A stretch of 64,000 nt of DNA from JACKDW01 sp964621785 (GCA_964621785.1 CAZUPD010000026.1:1-64000); one strand, 5' to 3'; numbered from the stretch's first letter, positions 16,641 to 26,417 are shown. Translations and numbers: made by a program. Notes: generated from the sequence alone by a model not told the origin.

Positions 16641-18224
16641 ATGGCGAAGGCCGGTACATCCGAATTGATGCAGAAGATCGTCTCCCTGTGTAAGCGCCGG
16701 GGGTTTGTGTTCCAGAGTTCCGAGATCTACGGCGGGTTGCGTTCCGCGTACGACTACGGCCCGATGGGTGTCGAGCTCAAGCGCAACCTGATGTCGGAGT
16801 GGTGGCGGGCGATGGTGCACAGTCGCGAAGACATTGTCGGTCTCGATGCCTCGATCATCATGCATCCGACGGTATGGCGCGCGAGCGGGCACCTGGCGGG
16901 ATTTGCCGACCCGCTGGTCGACTGCCAAGTTTGCGGCGAACGCTTTCGTGCCGACAAGGCCCCGTTTGTTGAAGAAGGTGCAGATACAGCGATTTATCTC
17001 GCCGACAAAGGTCGGGCCAAAAAGGCACTCGAGCGCGTCCAAGAACAATTTGGTATCACTTTGGAGCGCAAAAAAAACATCCTCTACGGGGCCAAGGCGG
17101 GTGATCGCGGCTATATCTGCCCGAACTGTGGTTCACCGTTTTTGAGTGAGGAACGCCAGTTCAACCTGATGTTTCGGACATCTCTCGGGCCGGTCGATCC
17201 GATCGGCGATGTCATCGAGGCGGTCAAAAAGTCGATGGACCAAGGCGAAGATGAGGCTGAACTGCGGCGACGCGTCGAGGTCGCTGTGGGCGAAAGTGCT
17301 GTGTACCTGCGACCCGAGACCGCCCAGGGGATGTTTGTCCAGTTCCTCAACGTCCAGCAGAGCATGGCAATGAAGGTGCCGTTTGGCATCGCCCAGATGG
17401 GCAAGAGCTTTCGCAACGAAGTCACGGCCGAGCACTTCATCTTCCGCTCCTGCGAGTTTGAGCAGATGGAGTGCGAGTACTTTGTCCGCCCCGGCGATGG
17501 CCCGGCGTCACTCGAAGCGTGGAAGGCCGAACGCATGCGCTGGTGGAAGAGTATCGGCTTGCGCGAGGAAAATCTGCGCTTGCGCGAGCACGACCCCGAC
17601 GAGTTGGCCCACTACAGCGATGGTTGTGTCGACGTCGAGTACAACTTCCCCTGGGGCTGGGACGAGCTCGAGGGTATCGCCAGCCGTACCGATTACGATC
17701 TCAAAGCCCATGCGCATACATCGGGTAAGAAGTTGACGTACTACGACCAAGACATGGTCGATCCCACGACAGGTAAGCCTGGCTACCGCTACACGCCGCA
17801 CGTGATCGAACCCGCTGCCGGGGCGACACGCGGAGTGCTCGCTGTTCTGTGCGATGCCTACGACGAGGAGCCGGGTGACGAAACCGGGAAAGGTGCCCGG
17901 ACCGTCCTGCGCTTGCATCCGCGTCTGTCACCGGTCAAGGCTGCGATCCTGCCGTTGGTCCGCAAGGACGGAATGCCAGAAGTCGCCCGTAAGATAGCGA
18001 AGGATTTCTTCGCTTCCGGGATCAATGCCAGCTACGACGAGCAACATGCGATCGGACGTCGCTACGCCCGGCACGATGAGATCGGGACGCCCTACTGCCT
18101 GACGGTCGATACTCAAACCCTGTCCGATGAGTCAGTGACCATCCGCTACCGCGACGATCGCAGGCAGGAGCGGATCAAGATCGCACAAGCTGTCGAAGTG
18201 GTCACCCGCGCACTCCAAGAATAA
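16641..18224 (+). CDS. glyS: Glycyl-tRNA synthetase, single-chain (alpha2) type
   Basis: 527 residues from ATG 16641; the frame is open from a TTG at 16560 but the family starts near the LMQKIVSLCKRRGF helix. Class II synthetase of the dimeric type: FVFQSSEIYGGLRSAYDYGP (motif 1 region), a zinc-binding pair CQVCG and CPNCG, RPETAQGMFVQF and QMGKSFRNEVT (motif 2), and a C-terminal anticodon-binding domain (KAAILPLV, ASGINASYDEQHAIGRRYARHDEIG). It charges tRNA-Gly in the cytoplasm with ATP. It is followed 26 bp later by yggX. One motif palindrome lies at 16979. The common name is glyS or glyQS for the fused-type enzyme. Confidence 0.97.
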   Translation: MAKAGTSELMQKIVSLCKRRGFVFQSSEIYGGLRSAYDYGPMGVELKRNLMSEWWRAMVHSREDIVGLDASIIMHPTVWRASGHLAGFADPLVDCQVCGERFRADKAPFVEEGADTAIYLADKGRAKKALERVQEQFGITLERKKNILYGAKAGDRGYICPNCGSPFLSEERQFNLMFRTSLGPVDPIGDVIEAVKKSMDQGEDEAELRRRVEVAVGESAVYLRPETAQGMFVQFLNVQQSMAMKVPFGIAQMGKSFRNEVTAEHFIFRSCEFEQMECEYFVRPGDGPASLEAWKAERMRWWKSIGLREENLRLREHDPDELAHYSDGCVDVEYNFPWGWDELEGIASRTDYDLKAHAHTSGKKLTYYDQDMVDPTTGKPGYRYTPHVIEPAAGATRGVLAVLCDAYDEEPGDETGKGARTVLRLHPRLSPVKAAILPLVRKDGMPEVARKIAKDFFASGINASYDEQHAIGRRYARHDEIGTPYCLTVDTQTLSDESVTIRYRDDRRQERIKIAQAVEVVTRALQE

Positions 18225-18250
18225 CCCTCCCCTCACCCACGAGGTCAGCG

Positions 18251-18532
18251 ATGAACCAACCCAGAACTGTCCACTGCATCAAACTGGGCAAGGACCTGCC
18301 CGGCATTCCCTTCAAGCCGTTCAACACCGATTTGGGTCAACAGATCTTCGAACACGTCAGCATGGAGGCGTGGCAAATGTGGCTCCGCGAATCACCGCGC
18401 TACATGAACACGTACCGGATCGACCCGATGAGCCAAGAGGGGCGCGAGTTTATGGAAAAACAAATGAAGTTGTTTTTCGGGTTCGAGAAGGGCGACCTCG
18501 CCGACACGGCCTGGAGTCCCCCGGAGAGCTAG
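18251..18532 (+). CDS. yggX: Fe(2+)-trafficking / oxidative damage protection protein
   Basis: 93 residues, the usual length. It has the family's start CIKLGKDLPGIPFKPF (with the redox-active N-terminal Cys), then QIFEHVSMEAWQMWL, YMNTYRIDP and FMEKQMKLFFG. Known members protect Fe-S proteins and handle labile iron in the cytoplasm. An AGGTC-type sequence lies a few bases before ATG 18251. It probably shares a transcript with glyS upstream. Confidence 0.96.
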   Translation: MNQPRTVHCIKLGKDLPGIPFKPFNTDLGQQIFEHVSMEAWQMWLRESPRYMNTYRIDPMSQEGREFMEKQMKLFFGFEKGDLADTAWSPPES

Positions 18533-18573
18533 CAGCGCTTGTTTCTCGCGTCGTCGCGTCGACGATTCCCAGT

Positions 18574-18598
18574 TGGTTCCGTGAATCTCGCGGAACCA
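18574..18598. other. Stem-loop after yggX
   Basis: An 8-bp perfect stem TGGTTCCG / CGGAACCA with a 9-base loop lies 40 bp after the yggX stop. No T run follows on either strand, so it is not a standard terminator; it may stabilise the mRNA end. Confidence 0.4.
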
Positions 18599-18705
18599 GA
18601 CCGCAGAAAAAACGGTGAGCGAGCGCTGCTCGGGAACTTCGCGGCGCGGGTCGTGTCGTGCAACTCGTGGGTCCGCACAGCTCCACGCGAACTGGTACGT
18701 TGACG

Positions 18706-20532
18706 ATGGTGGATGATGCGAGCACAGAGTCTGTCCTGGGTCCCCGGCATCTCGTCCTCTGGTTTCCGATCATTGGCGCGCCTCTCGGTCTCGCCATTGC
18801 GATCATTTTGAGCCTGACGATCGCCGGCTGGCACGTCACCCACTCGGTCGTTGTCCAGACCGAACAGGTTTGGCAGCCCGGCGAGAGCCTGGCCCTGCGT
18901 GCAGCTCTGCTCGATGCCGAGGAACAACCTACACCCGATGTCGAGGTTGCGGTCGATCTGCAGCGAGCATCCCAGACCCACCCCCTGGGCACGTTTCACG
19001 CAAAAGATGAAGGCCAGGCGCTCGCCAACTTGCAGGTTCCCGACTGGGAGTCGGGGCCAGCAAAGTTGCACCTACAATTTTCTCAACACGGGCAAGCGAT
19101 TGCGAGTGAAGTCGTCGAGCTCGAGGTTCGTCGCCAACGCGAGTCGCGGACCGGTGCACTGACCGTTTCGTCCTCGACCCTCAACTGGGGCGACAACACC
19201 GAGCCCCAACCAGACAAGATCCGCATCAATGTGCGCCCCATCGGTCGTCTGTTGGCCGGGTTTGACAACACGCTGATGGTCCGCGTGACCCGGCCGGACG
19301 GCACGCCGGTCAAAGCTCCGGTCCGGGTGTCGCTGGTCGAGGGAGAGTTTATGGGCAAGCGAGGCGCCGATCCTGCGCCGTTGCTTGTACAAAAATCGAC
19401 CTCTGCACTCGGTTTGATGGAGCTCGCCGGGCCGTATGCCAGCGATGTCCTGAGCCTGCAAATCGATGTGCTGGCGCAGCCCAAGGTCCCCGACGGGGCC
19501 GAAGAAGTGGAGGAGTACGCCGACGATCCGCAGTCCAAAAAACCGTCTGTGAAACCCTCTCGAGGGGACAAGCCAACTTCTGACGCGGCCGGTTCGAAAG
19601 TCGATGCACCAAACGCGAATGCCGACACCGAAAAAGAAAATGTAAGTGCATCTTATTCTGCCGAGGAGCGTGCCGAGGACGACCCGGCCATCGTGGGTAC
19701 ACGAAAATTTCGTATGGTGAGTTTTGCCGGTGCCGTGCGTCTGCAGGCGACCGAGCCTGTTGTCGCCATCCCACACCCGGTCGAGATCGCCGGGCGGGCG
19801 CTACGGGCCCGACGTTCGATTTATGTGGATATACATGGGAGTGATGGCGCGTGGGTGCATTCGTTTGATCCACCGATTCTGGGTCGAGAGCCGCCGCGCG
19901 AATGGTCTACCGCGGGTCTCGCTCCGGGGCTGTACCAGGTCGAGGCCTATCACTATGTCAATGCTCCTGGGGAGTCGACCGCTGTCGCTCGCGTGTGGCT
20001 CGTCGAAGGGGCGGCGAACGGACCGGAGTCTCTGGTTCCACTCATCGCCAAGCAGCGCGAAGTGTTGGAACTTCCCCGGGTCGAGAAAGCGTTCGAGCAA
20101 CAACTCGAAACTGACTACCTCGACAACATCGAGAAGCTCCGTGCCAGCCTGACACCCGAAGAGATCGTCGCCGCCCAAACCTGGCTTATCGGCACGTTAC
20201 CCGTCGAAGTATTGGGTCCGCCTGTCGCCCACACCACCCGCGTTCGTGAAGAGCAAGCGCTTGCCGATCGCAAGGCCCGGTGGGTCGATGGCGTCCGGTG
20301 GTTTTTACTCGGCGGCGGGGGGAGCTTTTTGTTCCTCACCTGCGTGCTGATCTTCTGGAGTCATTCCCGGTCGGCGCGAGAGCTGGCCGAGGCGTCTGGC
20401 GATGACATCAAGGCCGAGGTGCGAGCTGCCCAGCGTGCGGTGCTCGTGCGCGGGATGGCCCTCGTCGTCACGATGGCACTCGGACTTGTGTTGACGATGG
20501 CCGTACTCGACAAGTTGCTTTGGAGCGCTTGA
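18706..20532 (+). CDS. Membrane protein with MG-like extracytoplasmic domains
   Basis: 608 residues from ATG 18706 (a GTG at 18658 is in frame). One transmembrane helix lies at about 15-40 (LVLWFPIIGAPLGLAIAII), then a large periplasmic part, then two helices at about 525-550 and 580-605. Early in the periplasmic part, TEQVWQPGESLALRAALLD resembles the 'yqPGe.v.iR..l.d' start of alpha-2-macroglobulin MG domains; two or three further beta domains follow, with a charged low-complexity insert at about 280-340. A later coiled segment (LEL...VEKAFEQQLETDYL) precedes the C-terminal helices. Function unknown; a cell-envelope role is likely. It follows yggX by 170 bp. Two motif palindromes lie at 19067 and 19641. 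Confidence 0.6.
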   Translation: MVDDASTESVLGPRHLVLWFPIIGAPLGLAIAIILSLTIAGWHVTHSVVVQTEQVWQPGESLALRAALLDAEEQPTPDVEVAVDLQRASQTHPLGTFHAKDEGQALANLQVPDWESGPAKLHLQFSQHGQAIASEVVELEVRRQRESRTGALTVSSSTLNWGDNTEPQPDKIRINVRPIGRLLAGFDNTLMVRVTRPDGTPVKAPVRVSLVEGEFMGKRGADPAPLLVQKSTSALGLMELAGPYASDVLSLQIDVLAQPKVPDGAEEVEEYADDPQSKKPSVKPSRGDKPTSDAAGSKVDAPNANADTEKENVSASYSAEERAEDDPAIVGTRKFRMVSFAGAVRLQATEPVVAIPHPVEIAGRALRARRSIYVDIHGSDGAWVHSFDPPILGREPPREWSTAGLAPGLYQVEAYHYVNAPGESTAVARVWLVEGAANGPESLVPLIAKQREVLELPRVEKAFEQQLETDYLDNIEKLRASLTPEEIVAAQTWLIGTLPVEVLGPPVAHTTRVREEQALADRKARWVDGVRWFLLGGGGSFLFLTCVLIFWSHSRSARELAEASGDDIKAEVRAAQRAVLVRGMALVVTMALGLVLTMAVLDKLLWSA

Positions 20533-20582
20533 TAACGCGACAGGCCGTCTTTGGTCTGCAATTTTATTGCATGTGCATAATA

Positions 20583-21743
20583 TTATGGCGAGAACATTCC
20601 ACTACCAAAGTCGACCCCGACGTCTACACACCACACACTGATCCCGTTGAGGTCGTCAAGGCTCATACCCTCGGGGACCGTCGCTTGGAGGGTGACACCG
20701 TTGTAGCCGCCCGGGAGCAACAGATCTTCGGTCATCGGAAAACCGTCGTGGTAGTTGCCGTCGATCCCTCCATAGATCCGAACGTCGAGCCCGGTACCGT
20801 CGTAGGTGAAATCGTGGATAACGATTGTACAATCATCGACAATTTCGGCTGTCCCACCGACGTCGTGAAACTGTTCTTCGAGTACGGCGGTCCACCCGAT
20901 CATCGAGTGGGTCATCCCGCAGTCTCCACCCGTCGTCGTTGTGTCGGTATCGCTGCCTGTGTCGGTATCGCTTCCGGTGTCGGTGTCGGTCGGATCGCCG
21001 GTGGTCGAAGACTCGGAGCTTGCCACCCACGCGGCAATGTCTCGCAGCTCGTCGTCGGTCAGGCGCTGAGCGGACCAAAAAGGCATCCTTCCCCCGGTTA
21101 GGCCATCGTAGACAGGGCTCTCACTCAAACCACTTGTACGTACACGGCGGCCGATATAGTCGAGGTCGAGGCCCAAACCTGCGACCGGTGGTGCGATTTG
21201 AGAGAGGCCGACCCCATCGTGACCGTGGCACACGGTGCACGAGCTGTTGAACAGTGCACGGCCGTTGTCGGGGTCGCCACCTGAAAGATCCGCGGGTGGC
21301 TGGCTGATGTTAAAGTTCAACGCCGGTGCCGGACCCTCGGGTGCTAGGGCCGCGAGCCAGTTGTAGAGTGACTGCCAACGGGGATCATCCTCGGTCCATG
21401 GATCGGCGAGCATCCATTCTTGCAGGCAGCTATTGACCGCCTCGCGCATATCCGTCAACTTGCCGTTTTTGTAACTCGGCCGTGCGGTCGCGTCACCGAT
21501 GGGATGTCCAGGCCGACGCACACCATCCAGTGTCGGCTCGGTGATGGCATGGCAAGTTGCACATGCAAATGTGTTGCCACCTTCAACCGGATTTTCGTAG
21601 ACAGCCTGTCCCCCATCGGGGTCGGCTGTACCCGATGTCTCCGTTTCGGCTCCGGTCGTCTGGGTGTCGGTCTCATTCCCGGCCGGTGAACCACAGGAGG
21701 CCGCAAGCAATCCAGCAAGTGGGACCCAGCGAAAGTCATTCAT
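20583..21743 (-). CDS. Dihaem cytochrome c lipoprotein with C-terminal DM13 domain
   Basis: 386 residues from ATG 21743. The signal peptide ends in lipobox LAASC (Cys17). Two c-type haem sites are visible: CATCH at 61-65 and CTVCH at 169-173, each in a short cytochrome c domain; a conserved 'P...M' ligand region appears as GGRMPFWSAQRLTDDELRDIAAWV. A Thr/Asp/Gly repeat linker (GSDTDTGSDTDT) leads to about 285-386, which fits the DM13 domain (LDVRIYGGIDG, LPGGYNGVTLQA, ISVWCVDVGVDFG with the conserved Trp-Cys), thought to take part in electron transfer. It is thus probably a periplasm-facing or surface electron carrier. It converges on the gene at 18706, with a motif palindrome in the 50-bp spacer. 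Confidence 0.85.
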   Translation of the reverse strand: MNDFRWVPLAGLLAASCGSPAGNETDTQTTGAETETSGTADPDGGQAVYENPVEGGNTFACATCHAITEPTLDGVRRPGHPIGDATARPSYKNGKLTDMREAVNSCLQEWMLADPWTEDDPRWQSLYNWLAALAPEGPAPALNFNISQPPADLSGGDPDNGRALFNSSCTVCHGHDGVGLSQIAPPVAGLGLDLDYIGRRVRTSGLSESPVYDGLTGGRMPFWSAQRLTDDELRDIAAWVASSESSTTGDPTDTDTGSDTDTGSDTDTTTTGGDCGMTHSMIGWTAVLEEQFHDVGGTAEIVDDCTIVIHDFTYDGTGLDVRIYGGIDGNYHDGFPMTEDLLLPGGYNGVTLQATVPEGMSLDDLNGISVWCVDVGVDFGSGMFSP

Positions 21744-22090
21744 CGACTCGAGTATGCCTACAAATGAGTTCATCAACGATCCGTAATCGTCCATATTGCT
21801 TTCGCGACATGTTCTTAAATGCCACAGAGCGGTCAATGGTCCAATGACATAGGCCTTAAGTCCCATGTCGTTTGGGGCGTCCCTACGCTAGGTTTTCCAC
21901 CAACCCGAGCAATCACGCTTGGATGCAGTATCCAGGTGCTCCTGCGTATGAAGACCCAAGAAGAATTCCTCAGACCACTCCAACGGCCGTCGGCAATCGA
22001 GCCCCGTCGGTCTCGTCCACCTCCTGCGGGACCGGAGAGGCATCGAGTCTCGTGTTGCGACGATCTGCCTCGGCTCAGCCCAGTCGCTAG

Positions 22091-22380
22091 CAGGCAGCGA
22101 TTGACCGGCTCTCGCATATCGGTCAACTTGCCGTTTTTGTAACTCGGCCTAGACTAAATATCCCGCGACTGCACATCATAAAATGCAGCGGCGGCGGTAC
22201 AATATTTTGTATATGCAAATGTGTTGCCGCCTTTATTTGAATTTCGTAGACGGTCGGTCGGCCGATCGGATCTGGAGGGACCGTTTCGGCTCCGTTCTTC
22301 TGGGTGAAGTCCCGGCTGAGAAACTACAGAGGGCCCAGCGTAAATCTTTCATCGACCTCGAGTATGCCTACAAATGAGCT
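22091..22380 (-). pseudogene. Decayed partial duplicate of the 5' part of the dihaem cytochrome gene
   Basis: Three blocks align in order with the intact gene: 22091-22148 with 21423-21480 (about nine of ten bases equal), 22208-22254 with 21558-21604, and 22330-22380 with 21721-21762 region including the start codon area. The copy is on the same strand and carries indels and stop codons. The first haem site is destroyed: where the intact gene reads FACATCH the copy reads FAYTKYC. The copy ends before the second haem domain. It lies about 590 bp upstream of the parent, so it is probably an old tandem duplication that was cut down. Confidence 0.85.
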
Positions 22381-22531
22381 CACGTAACGTCATTCATGGA
22401 GACAATGGTAGGAAAGAGACAGCTACATATGTCCCAAAATACCACGGTGAGATAGAGTCTCACATCTGATAGCGTTGCGAAGTAATTCACCAAAACGTCG
22501 GTTTAAGCGTTGGTCAGAGCCTGAGTTCCCC

Positions 22532-25372
22532 ATGTCTTCCCCCAAGTCCGGTCGTGTTACCCACGAGCACCATGACGCTGATGTAGTCCTTGCGAGTACA
22601 TCGAAGAAGATTGTAGCGGCAAGTGATTCCGCGCGGGGCGATCAGGACATTCCCGAAAAAGCTGGGCTCGCACTGGCGATGACCGTCGCGGGTGCGAGCA
22701 AACCCCAGTCGGCGAGTTTGCTGGAGACTCCGGCAAATATCGGTCGCTACTTTGTGATCGAAGAGCTCGGGTCGGGGGGAATGGGCGAGGTCTATGCAGC
22801 CTACGACCGCGACCTCGATCGCCGAATTGCGATCAAAGTCCTCCACCGCGACCTCAACGATGTTGATGGTCGCCGGCGTGAACGATTGTTGCGCGAAGCG
22901 CAGGCCATGGCCCGTGTCAACCATCCCAACGTTGTGAATATACATGAAGTTGGGACCGCGGCCGATCAGGTTTTTTTGGCCATGGAGTACGTCCGTGGTC
23001 CGACACTCGCACAGTGGCTCGAAGAGACCGAGCGCACCTGGCAGGACGTGGTGGAGGTCATCTCGCAGGCCGCCGCTGGTTTGTCGGCTATCCATCAGGC
23101 AGGGCTTGTCCACCGCGACGTCAAACCAAGCAACATCATTATCGGTCTCGACGGTCGTGTCCGCTTGCTCGACCTCGGGCTCGTCGGTGTCGATCCGGAC
23201 GACATCCCACCAATGGAGCCCCTCGATGAAGATAGCAGTGTAAATTCGTCAAGCATGCATATGCAAACGAATCTTACGCAAACGGGTGAATGCGTAGGGA
23301 CGCCTGCTTATATGTCCCGTGAGCAATTTCTCGGCCTCGACCTCACACCGGCATCGGACATCTTTTCCCTCGCGGTCGTCCTCTATGAGGCGTTGTTTGG
23401 AATGCACCCGTTCATGGGCGATAGCTACCAGAAATTGCGCGGGAACGTGGTGTTCGGCCGGGTGAAATCCGTCGACCATGTCCATGCGGTCCCACAGTGG
23501 TTACGGGCAGCTGTCCTCGAAGCCCTGTCGCCGATGCCGGACAAACGCCCGCCGACCATGGACGCGTTTCGCGATCGCCTGCTCCGTACTCCCGGACAGG
23601 TGCGTGGGTGGTGGATCGCCATCAGTGTGCTCCTCGCAGCAGGCTTGATCGGCGCATTGTTGTGGAAGAGCACCGTACCGACCGTGAATGCTTGTGATGG
23701 AGCTGAGGCCGCAGTCGCCACTGTCTGGGGTCCACTGCGCGCACAAGCCCTGCGCGATGCGATGCTGAGCACCAGGCTCCCCTACGCCGGAGAGCTCGCC
23801 GATCGTTTGATCGAAGATATAAATGCATATGCAAAATCTTGGATCACCCACCACCGGGGGGTGTGCCAAGCCCACGCCCGTGGTTACCACTCGGCAGCCC
23901 TTCTCGACGCCCGCATGGCCTGTCTCGATCGCGGGAGAGAAGCGCTTTCCCAAACAGTTGTCCTGTTGACCTCCGCCGACGCTGAAATTGTCTCTCACGC
24001 GGGCCAGATGGTCGGTATGTTGCCTCGTCTGGCTGCCTGTGACGACCTGGCGTCGATGCATCGCAACGCAGTTCCGGAAGATCCCGAATTGCGAGCGCAG
24101 GTTCATGACCTACAGGGAAAACTTGTACGAGCAACGACCCTGGGGCACGCTGGCCGTTTGGCTGCCACCCGGGAAGTGGTCGCCGATGTGGTTGAACGAG
24201 CCGAGGCTCTCGGTCACCAGCCGACCGTGGTCAAAGCACTCCTGACCGCCGCCCGAGCGTCGATGGGCCTCCAAGCGGAACTCGAGTTGACACGTACCGA
24301 ACTCAACCGTGCGCTCGCCATCTCGATTCGGGAAAACCTCGATGTCATGGCCGCGGAGGCGATGATCCGAAGGATGTATATCCAAGGTCTGCACGAGGAC
24401 GGCGCCAACTCGGCGCTCTTCGATGTACCTGTTGCAGAGGCCATGTTGAGCCGGGCCGATGACCCGCCCGAACTACGGGCACTGCTGCTCAATAATACAG
24501 GTTCGATCCACCTCGCAGCAGGCGAACGCGAGGCGGCACGTGAGGCTTTCAAACAGTCGTTGGCGATCAAAGAACATCTCTACGGCCCGGAACATCTCGA
24601 AATCGCTATCTCCCTCGCAAACCTCGGAATTCTGGCTGACGAAGACGAAACACGCCGACAACTGCACACGCGGATGGTCGAGATTTATCAGCAGCACCTC
24701 GGTCCAGATCATCCGCAGACACTCGACGGGCGCGTCTTGTCGGCCCTGTACACCGGGGATCCGGCAGAGGCGAGCAGCAAACTTGACGAGTTGTATCAGA
24801 CGTTCGAGGAAGTCGGCGAACCGTCCCTCGCCAGTACCTGTGCATTTGAACGCGGTCGGATCGAAGATTTGCGGGGACAAACCGCGAGTGCGGCGATGGC
24901 GTTCCACAGGGCGAAACGCCACACGCCCGATGGATCGGCCGAAATCGACGCCTACCTCGCGCTCAACGAAGATGGCGAGGTTGAGTCAATCCTCGCGCGC
25001 CTCGATAAACAGATTGCCCATACAACTTCGACATCGTGGTGGCAAACCTTGCAGATCGAAGAGTGGCGGATCCTTCACGGCCGCCTCCGACTGAAAAATG
25101 GCGACCCCGCAGGTGCTCGCTACGAGTTGCAGCAGGCGATCACCAACCTAGCCAAGGTCGAGGGCCGCTCGTCTCCAGTTGAATTTCTAAGACTCCTGAC
25201 ATCCGCCCAACTCGCGCTGGTGACCGCGCTCGAGGCTGAGGGTGGGCCCACCGAGGAGAGCGACCGGCTGAAAGTAGCGCTGAGAGGCTTTTATCAGCGC
25301 TGGCCGGAGGCGTTCCAACTCCAACTCACACGACTGACTGAAGGCGGTACCGCGGATGTCCCGCCGAGCTAA
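22532..25372 (+). CDS. Ser/Thr protein kinase with TM helix and TPR-rich C-terminus
   Basis: 946 residues from ATG 22532 (a TTG at 22475 is in frame but a family-like N-terminus starts later). Kinase domain about 70-340: glycine loop GSGGMGEVY, IAIKVLH lysine, HRDVKPSN with His194-Arg195-Asp196, LLDLGL in the place of DFG (Leu for Phe), and TPAYMSREQF with Arg instead of Pro. One transmembrane helix at about 358-380 (WWIAISVLLAAGLIGALLW) is followed by a large helical part with TPR-like units (LLNNTGSIHLAAGEREAAREAFKQ, IAISLANLGILA). This kinase-TM-TPR layout is standard in Nannocystineae. It senses or binds partners through the TPR half; targets unknown. It is downstream of the cytochrome remnant, with no sigma gene next to it. 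Confidence 0.92.
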   Translation: MSSPKSGRVTHEHHDADVVLASTSKKIVAASDSARGDQDIPEKAGLALAMTVAGASKPQSASLLETPANIGRYFVIEELGSGGMGEVYAAYDRDLDRRIAIKVLHRDLNDVDGRRRERLLREAQAMARVNHPNVVNIHEVGTAADQVFLAMEYVRGPTLAQWLEETERTWQDVVEVISQAAAGLSAIHQAGLVHRDVKPSNIIIGLDGRVRLLDLGLVGVDPDDIPPMEPLDEDSSVNSSSMHMQTNLTQTGECVGTPAYMSREQFLGLDLTPASDIFSLAVVLYEALFGMHPFMGDSYQKLRGNVVFGRVKSVDHVHAVPQWLRAAVLEALSPMPDKRPPTMDAFRDRLLRTPGQVRGWWIAISVLLAAGLIGALLWKSTVPTVNACDGAEAAVATVWGPLRAQALRDAMLSTRLPYAGELADRLIEDINAYAKSWITHHRGVCQAHARGYHSAALLDARMACLDRGREALSQTVVLLTSADAEIVSHAGQMVGMLPRLAACDDLASMHRNAVPEDPELRAQVHDLQGKLVRATTLGHAGRLAATREVVADVVERAEALGHQPTVVKALLTAARASMGLQAELELTRTELNRALAISIRENLDVMAAEAMIRRMYIQGLHEDGANSALFDVPVAEAMLSRADDPPELRALLLNNTGSIHLAAGEREAAREAFKQSLAIKEHLYGPEHLEIAISLANLGILADEDETRRQLHTRMVEIYQQHLGPDHPQTLDGRVLSALYTGDPAEASSKLDELYQTFEEVGEPSLASTCAFERGRIEDLRGQTASAAMAFHRAKRHTPDGSAEIDAYLALNEDGEVESILARLDKQIAHTTSTSWWQTLQIEEWRILHGRLRLKNGDPAGARYELQQAITNLAKVEGRSSPVEFLRLLTSAQLALVTALEAEGGPTEESDRLKVALRGFYQRWPEAFQLQLTRLTEGGTADVPPS

Positions 25373-25413
25373 CCGGGCATACGCCCACAGCTACTTCCAA
25401 AGGATGGAGAAAA

Positions 25414-26412
25414 ATGAATGCACATACACTCATTCCAACAACTGTCGTGACTGCACTTGCGTCAGTCTTGCTTTTATCGGGCTGTGAGGAGCCCGAGGAG
25501 GTCGTAACCCAACGTTTGGGCTACTCGGATAAGGATTGCTCGCGCTGGCGGTGCGGCTACAACACGTCCGAGATAAATGGTAAGTCGTTGCAGGATCTGC
25601 ATCTCGACGGCTTACCCAACAACGACGGCGTCAAGCTCGTCGGATTTATCCCCACCCAGGGGATCGTTACGAGCCTGTTATTCCCCTACAAACTCGGAGT
25701 CGATGGCGACGAGTTGGTGGCGACAAACGGGTTCAAAACACTGCGCGGTCATGGCCTAGTCGGGTCGACACTCCTCATCCGAGCCGAGCTCGGCTTGGTC
25801 CTGCCCGTGGTGATCGCGGGCTACGAAGAGGTCGAGTCGTGGGCGACTCCGGGTGAATCCGTGGCCGCCTATTCGTTGATCTATGTCGATCTCGATAGCC
25901 TGCTCGATACCAGCATTTGCAAGGGAACCTTGCTAGACCCGCTGCAAGCATCGGTAGTGATTTTGGCAGGGGAGCGCTACGACCTCGAGTCAAAAACGGT
26001 GCTCACCGATCAAGATGGGTGGATCACACTTGCATGTGCAGGTTCTGCCGGTGCCAAGATGGCGCTGATGGGCTACGGCCCAAATGGATCGTTCAACGGC
26101 CAAGACGCGGCGACGCCCGAGCAGCGCCAAGCGACACTTAAGATGATCACCGGGGACTATTGCGGTGGTGGTGACAGCTACACCGAAGATGGCACACCGC
26201 TGAATTGGCAAAACGCCACCGGTACGGTCAGCTTCGACGATCCAGAATCGAGCCAGATCGAGGCGATTTGGACGGCAAATGGTGCCGTCTGTCTCGATGC
26301 GCCGCGGGTGGTCGACATCGAAGATGTCGCGTGCGACCTACCCACCTGTGCCGGGCTCAGCCTCGCCGGACATGAGTGGGCGAGTTACTTGGTCGACCAC
26401 GAGGACGAGTAG
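25414..26412 (+). CDS. ADYC-domain lipoprotein
   Basis: 332 residues from ATG 25414, with AGGATGGAG just upstream. The signal peptide ends in lipobox LLSGC (Cys24). Near residue 245 the segment MITGDYCGGGDSYTEDGTPLNW matches the ADYC domain found in myxobacterial lipoproteins ('DYC...G.sft..Gtpl.w'). The rest is beta-rich with several conserved Cys. Function unknown; it is probably on the outer membrane. It starts 41 bp after the kinase and may be in the same transcript. Motif palindromes lie at 25419 (inside the signal peptide) and 26031. Confidence 0.8.
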   Translation: MNAHTLIPTTVVTALASVLLLSGCEEPEEVVTQRLGYSDKDCSRWRCGYNTSEINGKSLQDLHLDGLPNNDGVKLVGFIPTQGIVTSLLFPYKLGVDGDELVATNGFKTLRGHGLVGSTLLIRAELGLVLPVVIAGYEEVESWATPGESVAAYSLIYVDLDSLLDTSICKGTLLDPLQASVVILAGERYDLESKTVLTDQDGWITLACAGSAGAKMALMGYGPNGSFNGQDAATPEQRQATLKMITGDYCGGGDSYTEDGTPLNWQNATGTVSFDDPESSQIEAIWTANGAVCLDAPRVVDIEDVACDLPTCAGLSLAGHEWASYLVDHEDE

Positions 26413-26417
26413 GCGCC

